IMG/VR virus record: IMGVR_UViG_3300044974_000595
Coordinates: 1 to 38,701 of that record
Length of the DNA stretch: 38,701 bases
Origin: a virus
Reading direction: 5' to 3' (one strand)
Positions 1 to 7,438 of the stretch are shown piece after piece (position 1 is the stretch's first letter; the number at the start of each line of letters is the position of its first letter). The notes beneath the pieces were generated by a model that made no database searches, was not told the origin of the DNA, and saw nothing but the letters and a program-made list of their open reading frames with translations. Position numbers and translations under genes: made by a program.

Positions 1-2
1 AA

Positions 3-479
3 CAGTTCAGCCCTTTATTCGATGAGGCCGCCAGGTTGGCCGGTATTGTCGAGGAAGACTGGGATGCCTCTGTGTATCCCTTCAACACTCAAGCTCAAGC
101 TGCGGCGGTGTTATCTGACCATCACCTCAACCTGGTAAGCCAGATAGCAACTGAGGGCCAGATCCGAGGAGCCGTAGCGTATCTGATCAGTAAGAAGCAT
201 CTTGATGGTGATTTACTCCCTGCCATTGAGTACGCTATCGCCCGCTGGGGTGTCCCCGCCACCACGCCAGTCCCGACCGGGGATGATTCGGCATGGAGGC
301 AGCAGCTTGGGTGGAGCAACTCCAATGGCGAGTGCTGGTGGAGTCCGGGGCCGCAGGGCCCTTGGCAACTGACCAACCCAGATATGGTCTACCCCGCAGG
401 CTGGCTGCTCCCCTATCGCGCTATCTCACAACCAGCGCCCGTGGCCGGGAATCCTTCCACCATTGCAACCCAACCATGA
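3..479 (+). CDS. Hypothetical phage accessory protein, 5'-truncated by window
   Basis: The reading frame is open from the first bases of the window, so the true start is probably upstream; a TTG at 36 is the first possible internal start and gives 147 residues. I do not recognise a domain. The middle part is helical and charged and ends in an AIARWG motif, which resembles the LARWG ending of a segment in the next gene. The C-terminal third is rich in Trp, Pro and Gly (GWSNSNGECWWSPG), like a small folded module. The last codons overlap the next start as ATGA (476-479), so the two are translationally coupled. The end of the gene carries a 19-nt sequence (431-449) repeated near the end of the gene at 1459-1728. 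GC content is high compared with the region after 2.2 kb. Confidence 0.6.
   Translation, partial: QFSPLFDEAARLAGIVEEDWDASVYPFNTQAQAAAVLSDHHLNLVSQIATEGQIRGAVAYLISKKHLDGDLLPAIEYAIARWGVPATTPVPTGDDSAWRQQLGWSNSNGECWWSPGPQGPWQLTNPDMVYPAGWLLPYRAISQPAPVAGNPSTIATQP
431..449 (+). repeat. 19-base direct repeat, copy 1
   Basis: ACCAGCGCCCGTGGCCGGG lies near the 3' end of the first gene, encoding part of PAPVAG. An exact copy lies at 1695-1713, near the 3' end of a different gene. Confidence 0.8.
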
Positions 480-1459
480 GCACCCCAACGCCCCGTGCCG
501 CACTGAAGCGGTTGATCGAGCTGGAAGACTTGGCCAGCGCCAATGGCGCAGACCCTGATATGACGGCCTGGGATGATGCCGTCGCCGCAGGCCGCGCCGC
601 CCTGAACACTGAGCCGGATAGGCCAACGTTGGCGGAAGAGGCCCTGTGCGCACTGGAGCGGATTCAACATGGAGACGCAAGCTCCGGCTCTGACGACTTC
701 GATTTAGTCGCCAATGCACTAGGCCAGTTACGCCGCTACGACGCCATCCCGCCAGCTCCTTACATTGATCCCCAAGGTGAGGATGCGGACAAGCAACTGC
801 TGGAGGTTTTCTTCCGCCAGATGGGTCGTGGGCTGGAGGTGCATCCAGAAACCCTTTTACGAGGCATCTGGGGAGTGAGAGCGTTTCAGTTTGCTTCTTC
901 CTCCTCCCGTTTGGCACCGGCTGATGTTCAGCGAATAATTGAAGCGCTTGATTTTTGTATTGGCGACTCTGACAGTCGCGCCAATAGCAGCAATCACCAC
1001 AGATTGCGTCAGCGATTAAAGCGCATGATTGCTACACTGCCATCCCCGCCCGCGCCGGAGAAGGGGGAAGGGCCCACCCTCGCCGATGTTGACGAGCTGT
1101 GCGCCGAGTTCGGGTTTCATTATTACAACGATCAGGGTGAAACCCTTGAGATGTTGCGAGACATGCTCTCCGCTTCGCTTGCCCGCTGGGGACACCCCCC
1201 TGCAGCGGCCCCAGGGCCTGGGGAAAACCTGGCCAGCCCGCCAGCGCCGGCAGAGGCGGGATCGGGCTTGACACGGCAATCAGCTATTCATGCCTTTAGA
1301 TCTCAGTTAACGAAAGAGGCAAGCTCCCGTTACGGACTAACCTCTCAGGACGCCGAATTTGATGCTTTTACCTCAGGTGCATCTTGGGCGTGGGCCACTT
1401 ACGCCACTGCAACTGCGGGCGGTTTCGGTCAGGCGCCCCAGGCTGGGGAGGGGGAGTGA
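476..1459 (+). CDS. Hypothetical phage accessory protein (327 aa)
   Basis: I chose the ATG at 476 because it overlaps the previous stop as ATGA, the coupling pattern used throughout this operon; the frame is open further upstream, but that part overlaps the previous gene. No enzymatic motif is evident. It reads as several short modules: an acidic helical N-terminus with EPDRPTLAEEAL, a central helical region, and a segment TLADVDELCAEFGF...LARWG, joined by Pro/Ala/Gly-rich linkers (PPAPEKGEG, PPAPAEAGSG). The C-terminus ends in an aromatic-rich segment and QAGEGE. From memory, such modular proteins with the DELCAEFGF/ARWG segment are common in cyanophages and cyanobacterial prophages with no assigned function. 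It belongs to the accessory operon. Confidence 0.6.
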   Translation: MSTPTPRAALKRLIELEDLASANGADPDMTAWDDAVAAGRAALNTEPDRPTLAEEALCALERIQHGDASSGSDDFDLVANALGQLRRYDAIPPAPYIDPQGEDADKQLLEVFFRQMGRGLEVHPETLLRGIWGVRAFQFASSSSRLAPADVQRIIEALDFCIGDSDSRANSSNHHRLRQRLKRMIATLPSPPAPEKGEGPTLADVDELCAEFGFHYYNDQGETLEMLRDMLSASLARWGHPPAAAPGPGENLASPPAPAEAGSGLTRQSAIHAFRSQLTKEASSRYGLTSQDAEFDAFTSGASWAWATYATATAGGFGQAPQAGEGE

Positions 1460-1728
1460 TGTTACTACTCCAGATCCCAACCCTGGCAGACGCCTACCTC
1501 GCAATCGCGACCTGGGCCTATCGCCATTACGCCAGGCAGATGCAAGCCAGCGGCAAAAAGCCGACCGGCATCCCCGGCAACCGCGACCCAGATAGCCCGT
1601 GCCCAGCGTTCGAACCTCGCCCCTGCAAGCTGGGGGACTTTACCGATTGCGAGTCGGACGGGCACTACCTGTGCTCTGAATGCTGCCACAAAATACCAGC
1701 GCCCGTGGCCGGGCAGGTGGAGCCATGA
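1459..1728 (+). CDS. Small cysteine-rich, probably zinc-binding protein (89 aa)
   Basis: The ATG at 1459 overlaps the previous stop (ATGA-type junction), which is why I prefer it to the longer upstream frame. The N-terminal half is a predicted helix (LADAYLAIATWAYRHYARQMQ). The C-terminal half has a cluster of cysteines, CPAFEPRPC followed by DC...LCSECCHK, consistent with a small zinc-binding fold; this is inferred from spacing only. The final codons carry a 19-nt sequence (1695-1713) also found at 431-449, so the C-terminal ends of these two unrelated genes match (PAPVAG). The next gene starts four bases before its stop. Function unknown. Confidence 0.6.
   Translation: MLLLQIPTLADAYLAIATWAYRHYARQMQASGKKPTGIPGNRDPDSPCPAFEPRPCKLGDFTDCESDGHYLCSECCHKIPAPVAGQVEP
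1695..1713 (+). repeat. 19-base direct repeat, copy 2
   Basis: Exact copy of 431-449, again just upstream of a stop codon overlapping the next ATG. The two host genes are otherwise unrelated, so this is a gene-end repeat and possible recombination point. Confidence 0.8.
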
Positions 1729-2183
1729 GCCGCCTCTACCAAGACGACTATGGCGACGCCGAACCCTGGATGGAGGGCCAGCAAGCCGGGGCCCTGCGAT
1801 CTGCTATCCGTGGCAATCGCGGCCAACAGTTCCTGCGCGATCTTGCGGCGGGGCTCGACGCCTTGCCTGAACCGAAGCTCTCCGCCGGAGCACTAGAAAA
1901 CGAAGAAACAGGTTGCTGCTGTGCCTTTGGCGCGGTTCGCCGCTACAGAGGAACCGATGCTGTGCCGTTGTACTTCGACCCACGAGAAGAGGATTTGGAC
2001 CCTCCCCACTTTGCGGAGCCTTTCAATGTTGCGACGGCGCTCGCATGGGAGGTTGTCGAGGCAAACGAAGGCTGGTCAGCCAGTAATTGCGAGGCCGCCA
2101 TGCGCCAGCGCTGGTCAAGAGTTCGCGCTTGGGCGGCTAGGCAGTTGCTGCCCCAGGCTAAAGCCGGGGAGATGCAATCATGA
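1725..2183 (+). CDS. Conserved hypothetical phage protein (152 aa)
   Basis: The start ATG at 1725 overlaps the preceding stop. The N-terminal part contains ALRSAIRGNRGQQFLRDLAAGLDALP, followed by a segment with ENEETGCCCAFGAVRRYRG and a C-terminal helical part (RQRWSRVRAWAARQL). I recognise this layout as a recurrent phage hypothetical protein family found in many tailed phages of diverse hosts, with no known function; the assignment is from memory. It is the last high-GC gene of the first block. The QAKAGE ending resembles the QAGEGE ending of the gene at 476-1459. Confidence 0.65.
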   Translation: MSRLYQDDYGDAEPWMEGQQAGALRSAIRGNRGQQFLRDLAAGLDALPEPKLSAGALENEETGCCCAFGAVRRYRGTDAVPLYFDPREEDLDPPHFAEPFNVATALAWEVVEANEGWSASNCEAAMRQRWSRVRAWAARQLLPQAKAGEMQS

Positions 2184-2386
2184 TCGGAGCATCGGCATCA
2201 GGAGTAATAGCTACCGGAGCCTCTATGACCGCCTCCAACGCAGCCCGCTTAATGTCTCAAGAGTCCAACGCCCCATCTACACCTATAACTAAGATGGATA
2301 TTTTGATTTTAAGTTCTATAGCACTACCAGCTTTAATACTACTGCTGACCGCATATGGCTGTATGAGACGTGGAGGGAAGCCATGA
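2180..2386 (+). CDS. Small membrane protein (68 aa)
   Basis: The ATG overlaps the previous stop codon by four bases. Residues 1-38 are Ser/Ala/Thr-rich and polar; residues about 39-60 form one strong transmembrane segment (ILILSSIALPALILLLTAYG) followed by the positive end CMRRGGKP, so the C-terminus is expected on the cytoplasmic side. There is no lipobox and no recognised family. It is immediately followed by a second, shorter membrane protein with the same ATGA coupling, so the pair may function together. A role as a holin or spanin is possible but unsupported, because no lysis enzyme lies nearby. Confidence 0.5.
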   Translation: MIGASASGVIATGASMTASNAARLMSQESNAPSTPITKMDILILSSIALPALILLLTAYGCMRRGGKP

Positions 2387-2514
2387 CAGAATCCCAACTT
2401 TCTTTACTGTTAGGCTTAGGCACCCTCTTCATAACAACTGCACTTCATCCTACACCTCTTGGAATACTTGCTTGGACTTTAATCGCTTACGCTTGTGGGG
2501 AGAATCAATTATGA
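2383..2514 (+). CDS. Very small membrane protein (43 aa)
   Basis: A 43-codon frame between two coupled genes: its ATG overlaps the previous stop (2383-2386) and its TGA overlaps the next ATG (2511-2514). The product is almost entirely hydrophobic, with two stretches (LSLLLGLGTLFITTAL and GILAWTLIAYAC) separated by HPTP, consistent with one long or two short membrane passes. The tight double overlap is the main argument that it is real. No family recognised. Confidence 0.5.
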   Translation: MTESQLSLLLGLGTLFITTALHPTPLGILAWTLIAYACGENQL

Positions 2515-2948
2515 CCTATCCTCATCGTTTACGGGCCCTGCCCGACAAAGCCGAAAGACTGGCTAAAGCCAATGAGTTCATCCGAGTCATAGCCACTACC
2601 GGGCGAAAGTTCTTTTCCCACCAAGACCGCGTAAGCGTACTGTGCCTGGACGGACAAGGCCGAATAAATCTAATCGACTGTTACACAAAGCGCCTCATCT
2701 ATACCCACTACAACGGGGAATGGCGGGGATTCTCTCAAGGCGGGACCATGCGAAGTCTCATCATCCGATTAAGAGAATACATCCAAGGAGTAATCCCCAC
2801 CGGAGCTGAGTTATTCGACAAACTGCCGATCCATTATGGTGATCAAATCTTCTGCTCGAACTACGGGTGGGGCTACCCCGAGGACGACATGAACACCGTC
2901 ATCGAAGCGGCCCGCCGGATTTTCACTACTCACACGGAGTCCACCTAA
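2511..2948 (+). CDS. Hypothetical protein (145 aa)
   Basis: I take the ATG at 2511, which overlaps the stop of the 43-residue gene; the upstream extension of the frame only overlaps earlier genes. The product is soluble and basic in its first half (HRLRALPDKAERLAKANEFIRVI) with a beta-rich middle (RVSVLCLDGQGRINLIDCYTKRLIYTHY). The middle looks like a small fold for binding a ligand or nucleic acid, but I do not recognise the family. The first interspersed CCCCGAG motif of the window lies inside this gene at 2876. Its stop overlaps the next ATG by one base. Confidence 0.55.
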   Translation: MTYPHRLRALPDKAERLAKANEFIRVIATTGRKFFSHQDRVSVLCLDGQGRINLIDCYTKRLIYTHYNGEWRGFSQGGTMRSLIIRLREYIQGVIPTGAELFDKLPIHYGDQIFCSNYGWGYPEDDMNTVIEAARRIFTTHTEST

Positions 2949-3643
2949 TGCCTTTCGATCCGAGTAAAGAACGAGTTTATGTTTTATGGGGTGAAAATCT
3001 TGATGAGCCTCTTTATTTTGACGACTTAGATAAGTTAGATAACGACGGACTTATACTGTTACTAGCCCATCTAGCCGCCAATATTGATACTATCAAGCAT
3101 GATTACAGATCTATGGTTACGAGTTTACAAGGAGATAATCTGCTTATTACTAATAGACGGAGCATAGAGACTAAGATGTGGAAACTAGATCGCACTAGAG
3201 AAGTTTACATTAGATTCCGCACTCAGATTAGAGCCATCTTAGATATTAGAGAAACCGAGAGGAAAGCTGCTGCGGATAGAGCGCGCAAACGTGAGCATGA
3301 AAGCCGCAGACGAGCACGTAACCGGCTAACACCAGAGAATGCAGAATCATACACAACTATTGCCCACAAAGTAGTATTAGCCTATAACAGTATCCTGCGT
3401 GGCCAACTTCGGCAATTGCTACAGGATGATGTTCTCTACAACCGCATGGAAGCTGCAGCCCATGCTAACGCTATCGAGGAAGTGACAGAGTGGGTAAAGC
3501 AGCAACAAGATATACCCGAAGTTGTCAAAGAGCGCTGGCTCAAAAATAGTGCCAAGTCTGTGAGGAAGCGGACCCGGCGGCACAGCCTGGGGGATGAGAA
3601 TCATTCTCAGTCTCATGAGTCTCAAGATGAGACAGCCCCATGA
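2948..3643 (+). CDS. Hypothetical coiled-coil basic protein (231 aa)
   Basis: The start ATG at 2948 shares a base with the previous TAA. The N-terminal third is acidic (YFDDLDKLDNDGLILLLAHLAANI). The central part is a long, strongly charged helix (RETERKAAADRARKREHESRRRARNRL), probably a coiled coil. The C-terminus is low complexity (ENHSQSHESQDETAP), encoded by repeats of AGTCTCA/TGAGAC. The last ~30 bases plus the following intergenic-like stretch resemble the sequence just after the mazG-like gene (4398-4460), a gene-end repeat. Codon use is more AT-rich than in genes 1-4. Function unknown. Confidence 0.55.
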   Translation: MPFDPSKERVYVLWGENLDEPLYFDDLDKLDNDGLILLLAHLAANIDTIKHDYRSMVTSLQGDNLLITNRRSIETKMWKLDRTREVYIRFRTQIRAILDIRETERKAAADRARKREHESRRRARNRLTPENAESYTTIAHKVVLAYNSILRGQLRQLLQDDVLYNRMEAAAHANAIEEVTEWVKQQQDIPEVVKERWLKNSAKSVRKRTRRHSLGDENHSQSHESQDETAP

Positions 3644-3834
3644 CGATGTATTACCCCCGAGCCTGTTACACCCTGTCCATGGATGATCATCCCCTCTTCC
3701 CAGATGACCCAGTGACCTTCCTAGTCGCCTGCGCTCACTGGTGGGCCTGGCTTCAGCAGGCCGATCCTGACGAGATCACCCGCTATCCTGAGAACGGACA
3801 TCTCCATTATTCATTACCACCCAGATTCCCATGA
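3640..3834 (+). CDS. Small hypothetical protein (64 aa)
   Basis: A short coupled frame (ATGA at 3640) ending four bases into the next gene. The product is aromatic-rich: DDHPLFPDDPVTFLVACAHWWAWLQQADPDEI. No family recognised. Its 5' end contains a CCCCGAG motif (3655) within a stretch that repeats downstream of the mazG-like gene, so part of the frame may derive from a repeat rather than from an old gene. Confidence 0.45.
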   Translation: MTMYYPRACYTLSMDDHPLFPDDPVTFLVACAHWWAWLQQADPDEITRYPENGHLHYSLPPRFP

Positions 3835-4397
3835 TCATTAAATGCGTTGTCTGTGACGTCACTCGTGAAAGGTATCACCACCGCCACGAGGCTTCACCCG
3901 AACATGCGGCTAAAATCTTCTTGCGCGAAACATGTCAGGATAAGTCTTCATGCGTGTTTCAAGTCACTAATGACGAACCCGGCAGTGATGAGCTTCTCCA
4001 GGCCCAACTCCAACGCTCAGGACTCATCTCAGAACCCCCATCACCGCAATCACCACAACTCATGGAGTTAATGACTTTCACAGACTACCAAATAACGTCA
4101 TCAGAGACTGCGGTCTACCCCGACAAGAACTCCATCATCTACTGCGCACTAGGCTTATGCGGTGAAACCGGAGAAGTTGCTGAGAAGATTAAAAAAGTTC
4201 TCCGTGATCATAACGGACAATTCCACGCCGATACCATAGCAGCAATCAAACTAGAATTAGGTGATGTCCTCTGGTATCTGACCCAACTAGCCACTGAACT
4301 AGGACTAAGTCTTGACGCAATAGCTAAGGCCAATATCCAAAAGACTCAAGACCGCCAGAAGCGCGGCCAACTGGGCGGGAGCGGTGACAACCGATGA
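3831..4397 (+). CDS. mazG: MazG-like nucleotide pyrophosphohydrolase with N-terminal Cys/His segment
   Basis: The C-terminal ~110 residues match the all-alpha NTP pyrophosphohydrolase (MazG) family, which hydrolyses (d)NTPs to NMP and pyrophosphate using Mg ions. Metal ligands fit the ExxE...ExxD pattern: E112, E115 and E118 in GLCGETGEVAEK, then E142 and D145 in LELGDVLWYL. The C-terminal AKANIQKTQDRQKRGQ is also typical. The first ~70 residues are extra. They contain KCVVCDVTRERYHHRHEAS, a Cys/His-rich start, and a Ser/Pro linker. Phage MazG proteins are thought to clean or retune the nucleotide pool during infection. A dCTP deaminase gene on the opposite strand at 15.6-16.2 kb also acts on nucleotides. 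Confidence 0.85.
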   Translation: MIIKCVVCDVTRERYHHRHEASPEHAAKIFLRETCQDKSSCVFQVTNDEPGSDELLQAQLQRSGLISEPPSPQSPQLMELMTFTDYQITSSETAVYPDKNSIIYCALGLCGETGEVAEKIKKVLRDHNGQFHADTIAAIKLELGDVLWYLTQLATELGLSLDAIAKANIQKTQDRQKRGQLGGSGDNR

Positions 4398-4456
4398 GGA
4401 GTCCCATGAGACTCATACTGAGACAGCCCCTGTGACCCCCGAGCCCGCTTGATCCC

Positions 4457-4738
4457 ATGCCACCGAATGCGAGAGTCCCTGCTAAACCATTGATAGCTGT
4501 CAAGCCTTGCCCATTCTGTGGCGGGAAGGGTAAATTCGTCATCCGAAAACGTCTAACCATTAAGGATAAGCTTTTTGTCAGCATCAAACTTAATGACCCT
4601 ACTGACGTGGTTATGATATATTGCGTTAAATGTTTAGCACAGGTATCAGATGAAGCCCCACTAGGAACTGATCTTGCTAAACGTACCCGTGACGTGCGCA
4701 AGAGATGGGACCGCCGAGCAAACCTTATTGGATCCTAA
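4457..4738 (+). CDS. Lar-like zinc-ribbon protein (restriction-alleviation family type)
   Basis: The pattern KPCPFCGG near residue 17, then YCVKC about 40 residues later, and a C-terminal RKRWDRRAN, is the classic layout of Lar-like phage zinc-ribbon proteins (CPFCGG...C..C...A...WNRR). Lar of the Rac prophage modulates type I restriction-modification; most phage homologues are assigned by this pattern alone, so function is uncertain. The ATG lies about 60 bases after the mazG-like stop, just after a CCCCGAG motif at 4437. The next gene begins within a few bases of its stop. Confidence 0.7.
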   Translation: MPPNARVPAKPLIAVKPCPFCGGKGKFVIRKRLTIKDKLFVSIKLNDPTDVVMIYCVKCLAQVSDEAPLGTDLAKRTRDVRKRWDRRANLIGS

Positions 4739-4740
4739 CC

Positions 4741-5121
4741 ATGCCCGCCATCGCTTTCCCGTTTTCTAACCCTGCCCCGCTGCCCGCCTTTCTACCCTAC
4801 CGGGTGGCACACGAAGTAACGCAAAACTTCCCATTAGTAATGTGCGATGTTAAACAACCAATAGACAACACATATATGGTGATCGTCCAGTCTGGTCGAG
4901 ATCATCCGATATACGAACAAGTAAAGTTCGCCCTTCGTGTAGATATGGATAGGGTGGAATCCATATACAACGACGATATTGATGTTTTTATTGAGGAGTT
5001 GGTAGAAGGGTTGATAGAGAGGATGGTACGACAGATAAAACCTAATGTAGCGGAAGCTCTGCTAAAGGAATTTGCACCGTGGATGTTCGCTACTGATCCC
5101 CACGAGCAGACATCGACATGA
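4741..5121 (+). CDS. Hypothetical acidic protein (126 aa)
   Basis: I chose the ATG at 4741, directly after the previous stop; an upstream in-frame start at 4705 would overlap the zinc-ribbon gene. The product has a Pro-rich start (FPFSNPAPLPAFLPY), a beta-rich middle and an acidic helical C-terminal half (DDIDVFIEELVEGLIERMVRQI). No family is recognised. It is the last gene before the terminase genes. Confidence 0.5.
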   Translation: MPAIAFPFSNPAPLPAFLPYRVAHEVTQNFPLVMCDVKQPIDNTYMVIVQSGRDHPIYEQVKFALRVDMDRVESIYNDDIDVFIEELVEGLIERMVRQIKPNVAEALLKEFAPWMFATDPHEQTST

Positions 5122-5198
5122 GCTTACTACCACGCCACTTCTCCGCCTCCGGTGGAAAAACCCGGCAATCTGCGGTAATTTCTGGCACCCTTAGATAG
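5118..5198 (+). CDS. Possible 26-residue small ORF
   Basis: An ATG overlaps the previous stop (ATGA) and opens 26 codons (MSLLPRHFSASGGKTRQSAV...). Its only support is the coupling pattern shared with its neighbours. It may equally be untranslated leader for the terminase gene starting at 5235. Confidence 0.2.
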   Translation: MSLLPRHFSASGGKTRQSAVISGTLR

Positions 5199-5234
5199 AC
5201 TCTGCCTATCTCTCCGGCTTCGCCCATACCCCCA

Positions 5235-5714
5235 GTGGTTGCTCAGCGCCCAGTAAACAATGAAGGACTCACCGCAAAGCAGATCATCTGCGCGGAGGCC
5301 ATTGCGGAAGGCCATACTCTAGGCGAAGCCGCCAGGATCGCTAAGGTGGACCCCAAAACGGTCCACAACTGGAGGAACACCGCTGTGTTCATGACCGGCC
5401 TGACCCGCCGGATCCAAGAGAGGACCGATATTAGCGGAACACAAGGTGTTGGGTTAATACCTGAATGCCTAAATGTGCTCAAGACGATTATGAACGATAA
5501 CACAGCGCTAAAAGCCGATAGAATCAGGGCAGCATCGACCATAATGGCGTCCGCTAATGTCTACAGAGAACAGCGAGAGACGGAAGCCATAATCAAAAAA
5601 CTCGAAGAGCGCATTGAACGTCTCACTAGCGCCACCACAGGTGTTACAGGCCAGGCGTTTCTTGACCTTGAGTCGGCAACCGTCGAGGAAGCTACGCCCC
5701 CCGAGGCCGAGTGA
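5235..5714 (+). CDS. terS: Terminase small subunit (TerS)
   Basis: A GTG start gives 159 residues. Residues ~10-55 contain a helix-turn-helix: GLTAKQIICAEAIAEGHTL, then EAARIAKVDPKTVHNWRN, typical of small terminase DNA-binding domains. The C-terminal part has a helical oligomerisation-like stretch (EQRETEAIIKKLEERIERL). It lies directly upstream of and overlaps the large terminase (GTGA at 5711-5714). TerS binds the packaging site and regulates TerL during DNA packaging. The last codons (PPEAE) are encoded by a CCCCGAG motif (5699). The 113 bases upstream show no convincing promoter by eye. Confidence 0.85.
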   Translation: MVAQRPVNNEGLTAKQIICAEAIAEGHTLGEAARIAKVDPKTVHNWRNTAVFMTGLTRRIQERTDISGTQGVGLIPECLNVLKTIMNDNTALKADRIRAASTIMASANVYREQRETEAIIKKLEERIERLTSATTGVTGQAFLDLESATVEEATPPEAE

Positions 5715-7207
5715 GAACCGGAGCGTCACTCAAATCTCGTCTGGCTCAACTGGAGAAGAAGGTAGCTCAGCGCGAAGCTGCAGCAGCTAATCACGCCAGT
5801 GCAAAGCTACTAACTTCGTTACCTCCTGTAAAGAACTGGGAGGAGTTCGCGCCGCTTACTTGGATCAAAACTGGTGACGATGACGGTGCCAAGATTGAAC
5901 CCTTTGCGCCGTATGAATTTCAGAAAGAATTTGTACGCATACTCCACAATTCTCGCCGGATTCAAGTCCTCAAATCTAGGCAGATCGGCATATCGGAAGT
6001 TATCTGTAATTATCTATTAAACAGGGCATTAACAGAACCCGGCTTTACTGCCGTAATTGTCTCAAAAACAGGCAAGGACTCCGAGGAGCTAGCTATACGG
6101 GTCCGCTTCATGGCGGAATCCCTCCAAGGTGAGTCATTAACATGGCTATCGGATAGCACTAAGCGGCTATCCTGGAAAGGGCGAGGCACTCTACATTTCT
6201 TAGCTCCTACAGGTCGGGGCGTTCGTGGTATCCCAGCCTGTTCTGTACTCTTCCTCGACGAAGCCGCCTTTATCGACGGAGTAAAAGATTTATATCAAGG
6301 AGCCAGCCCTTCACTGATGAAGTTAGGCAAAGCCGGGAAAGTGATCATAGTCTCTACTCCAGACATGGAGTCAGACTGGTTCGGCGAAATGTGGACAACG
6401 GGCCTCCCCTCCGACTGGTATGACTATGTAGAACGTCGTGATCTAATAGGCCTTCAAGCCCTTCTAAACAAAGCCGGGGAAGCGGACGGATGGGCACGGG
6501 TAGCGCTTCATTACTCAATGCACCCACAGTATGGTGCAGATCCTACCTGGCCAGCAACTTATAGAAAACAAGAGAAGCTAACACTAAACCAATGGGCGGC
6601 GGAATTTGAGCTTAAATTCGGTGCTACCGCATCTGCCATATATGACAGCCTGTTAGTCAAAAAATGTGCTAAAGGTTCCTTCGATGAATGCGGTATGGCA
6701 AACCGCATCTACTCCATGGGAGTGGATCCCAACGGAGGAGGTAATGACTACTTCACCGCTGTAGTGCTTGACGTAACCTCTAAACCACGGCGCGTGGCAG
6801 CCATGTATCGGGAACACTACAAATCCTCCCCGTACAGCTTAGCCAAAGTAAAAGAGTTGATAGAGAATTTTCTACCTTCTAAAATCATAGTAGAGAAGAA
6901 CTCCATGGGCATTGTCATAGCGGAGGCGCTTGCACTGCAATCCATGGGGACTGAAATAGAGCTAGTCTATATGTCTGATCCCATCAAAAACGCAATAACC
7001 GACAGAACTCTCTTTATGATGGAGGATGATGACCTAATATTCCCTGATGGGATCATTGCTGCTGAGCATCGAGCATTCCGCCGGGATGACCACGGAAAGC
7101 GGGGGGCAGGGGGGTCGGCCCACGATGACACGGTGATGGGTGTGGCTCTGGCAGCCATGGCGGCCCCCGGATCCGTCGATCTCCTGGGCTTCCTCAAGGC
7201 GGCCTGA
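5711..7207 (+). CDS. terL: Terminase large subunit (ATPase-nuclease packaging motor)
   Basis: 498 residues, a normal length for TerL; the GTG start overlaps the terS stop. The ATPase has an adenine-side PYEFQKEFV, a Walker A-like LKSRQIGIS (residues 87-95), a Walker B SVLFLDEAAF (D183/E184) and a coupling motif VIIVSTPD. The RNase H-like nuclease domain has D339 (MGVDPNGGG), E395 (IIVEKNSMG) and D472/D473 (AHDDTVMG). It cuts concatemeric DNA and pumps it into the prohead through the portal, encoded next. All key residues are present, so it should be active. Confidence 0.95.
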   Translation: MRTGASLKSRLAQLEKKVAQREAAAANHASAKLLTSLPPVKNWEEFAPLTWIKTGDDDGAKIEPFAPYEFQKEFVRILHNSRRIQVLKSRQIGISEVICNYLLNRALTEPGFTAVIVSKTGKDSEELAIRVRFMAESLQGESLTWLSDSTKRLSWKGRGTLHFLAPTGRGVRGIPACSVLFLDEAAFIDGVKDLYQGASPSLMKLGKAGKVIIVSTPDMESDWFGEMWTTGLPSDWYDYVERRDLIGLQALLNKAGEADGWARVALHYSMHPQYGADPTWPATYRKQEKLTLNQWAAEFELKFGATASAIYDSLLVKKCAKGSFDECGMANRIYSMGVDPNGGGNDYFTAVVLDVTSKPRRVAAMYREHYKSSPYSLAKVKELIENFLPSKIIVEKNSMGIVIAEALALQSMGTEIELVYMSDPIKNAITDRTLFMMEDDDLIFPDGIIAAEHRAFRRDDHGKRGAGGSAHDDTVMGVALAAMAAPGSVDLLGFLKAA

Positions 7208-7241
7208 GCGCGTGCTACGCGAAAAATGTACATATATTGCT

Positions 7242-7403
7242 GGATTTCTTAAAAAACCCTGGACTCTATGAAAATACCCCCAACTCTCTTAAAAACCCCT
7301 GGACTCTATGAAAAAAGCTCCATCTCTATGAAAAACCACCCCTCATCTCTATTAAAAAACCTCCATCTCTATGAAAAGACCCTCATCTCTTGTCGCCCCC
7401 CGA
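7242..7403 (+). repeat. Non-coding array of ~20-bp degenerate tandem repeats
   Basis: The 231-base gap between terL and the portal is the longest gene-free stretch here. It holds about eight units starting near 7242, 7262, 7282, 7302, 7322, 7344, 7364 and 7384, almost all 20 bases apart, with consensus close to ACTCTATGAAAAAACCCTC. Two 26-base copies at 7248 and 7288 are nearly identical. The period is not a multiple of three and the stretch is not open, so it is not coding. The array ends at a CCCCGAG motif (7398). It may be a binding array for a protein (packaging, replication or transcription); no function is shown. Confidence 0.75.
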
Positions 7404-7438
7404 GGCCGTCGCTACACTGAAAGCAGGCAGGACCGCGC

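Noticed and set aside
426-917. 163-codon minus-strand frame
   Set aside because: Antisense to the coupled accessory genes, no start context, Arg/Pro/Ser-rich shadow composition.
7242-7403. CRISPR array
   Set aside because: Units are contiguous 20-base degenerate repeats without unique spacers, and there are no cas genes.
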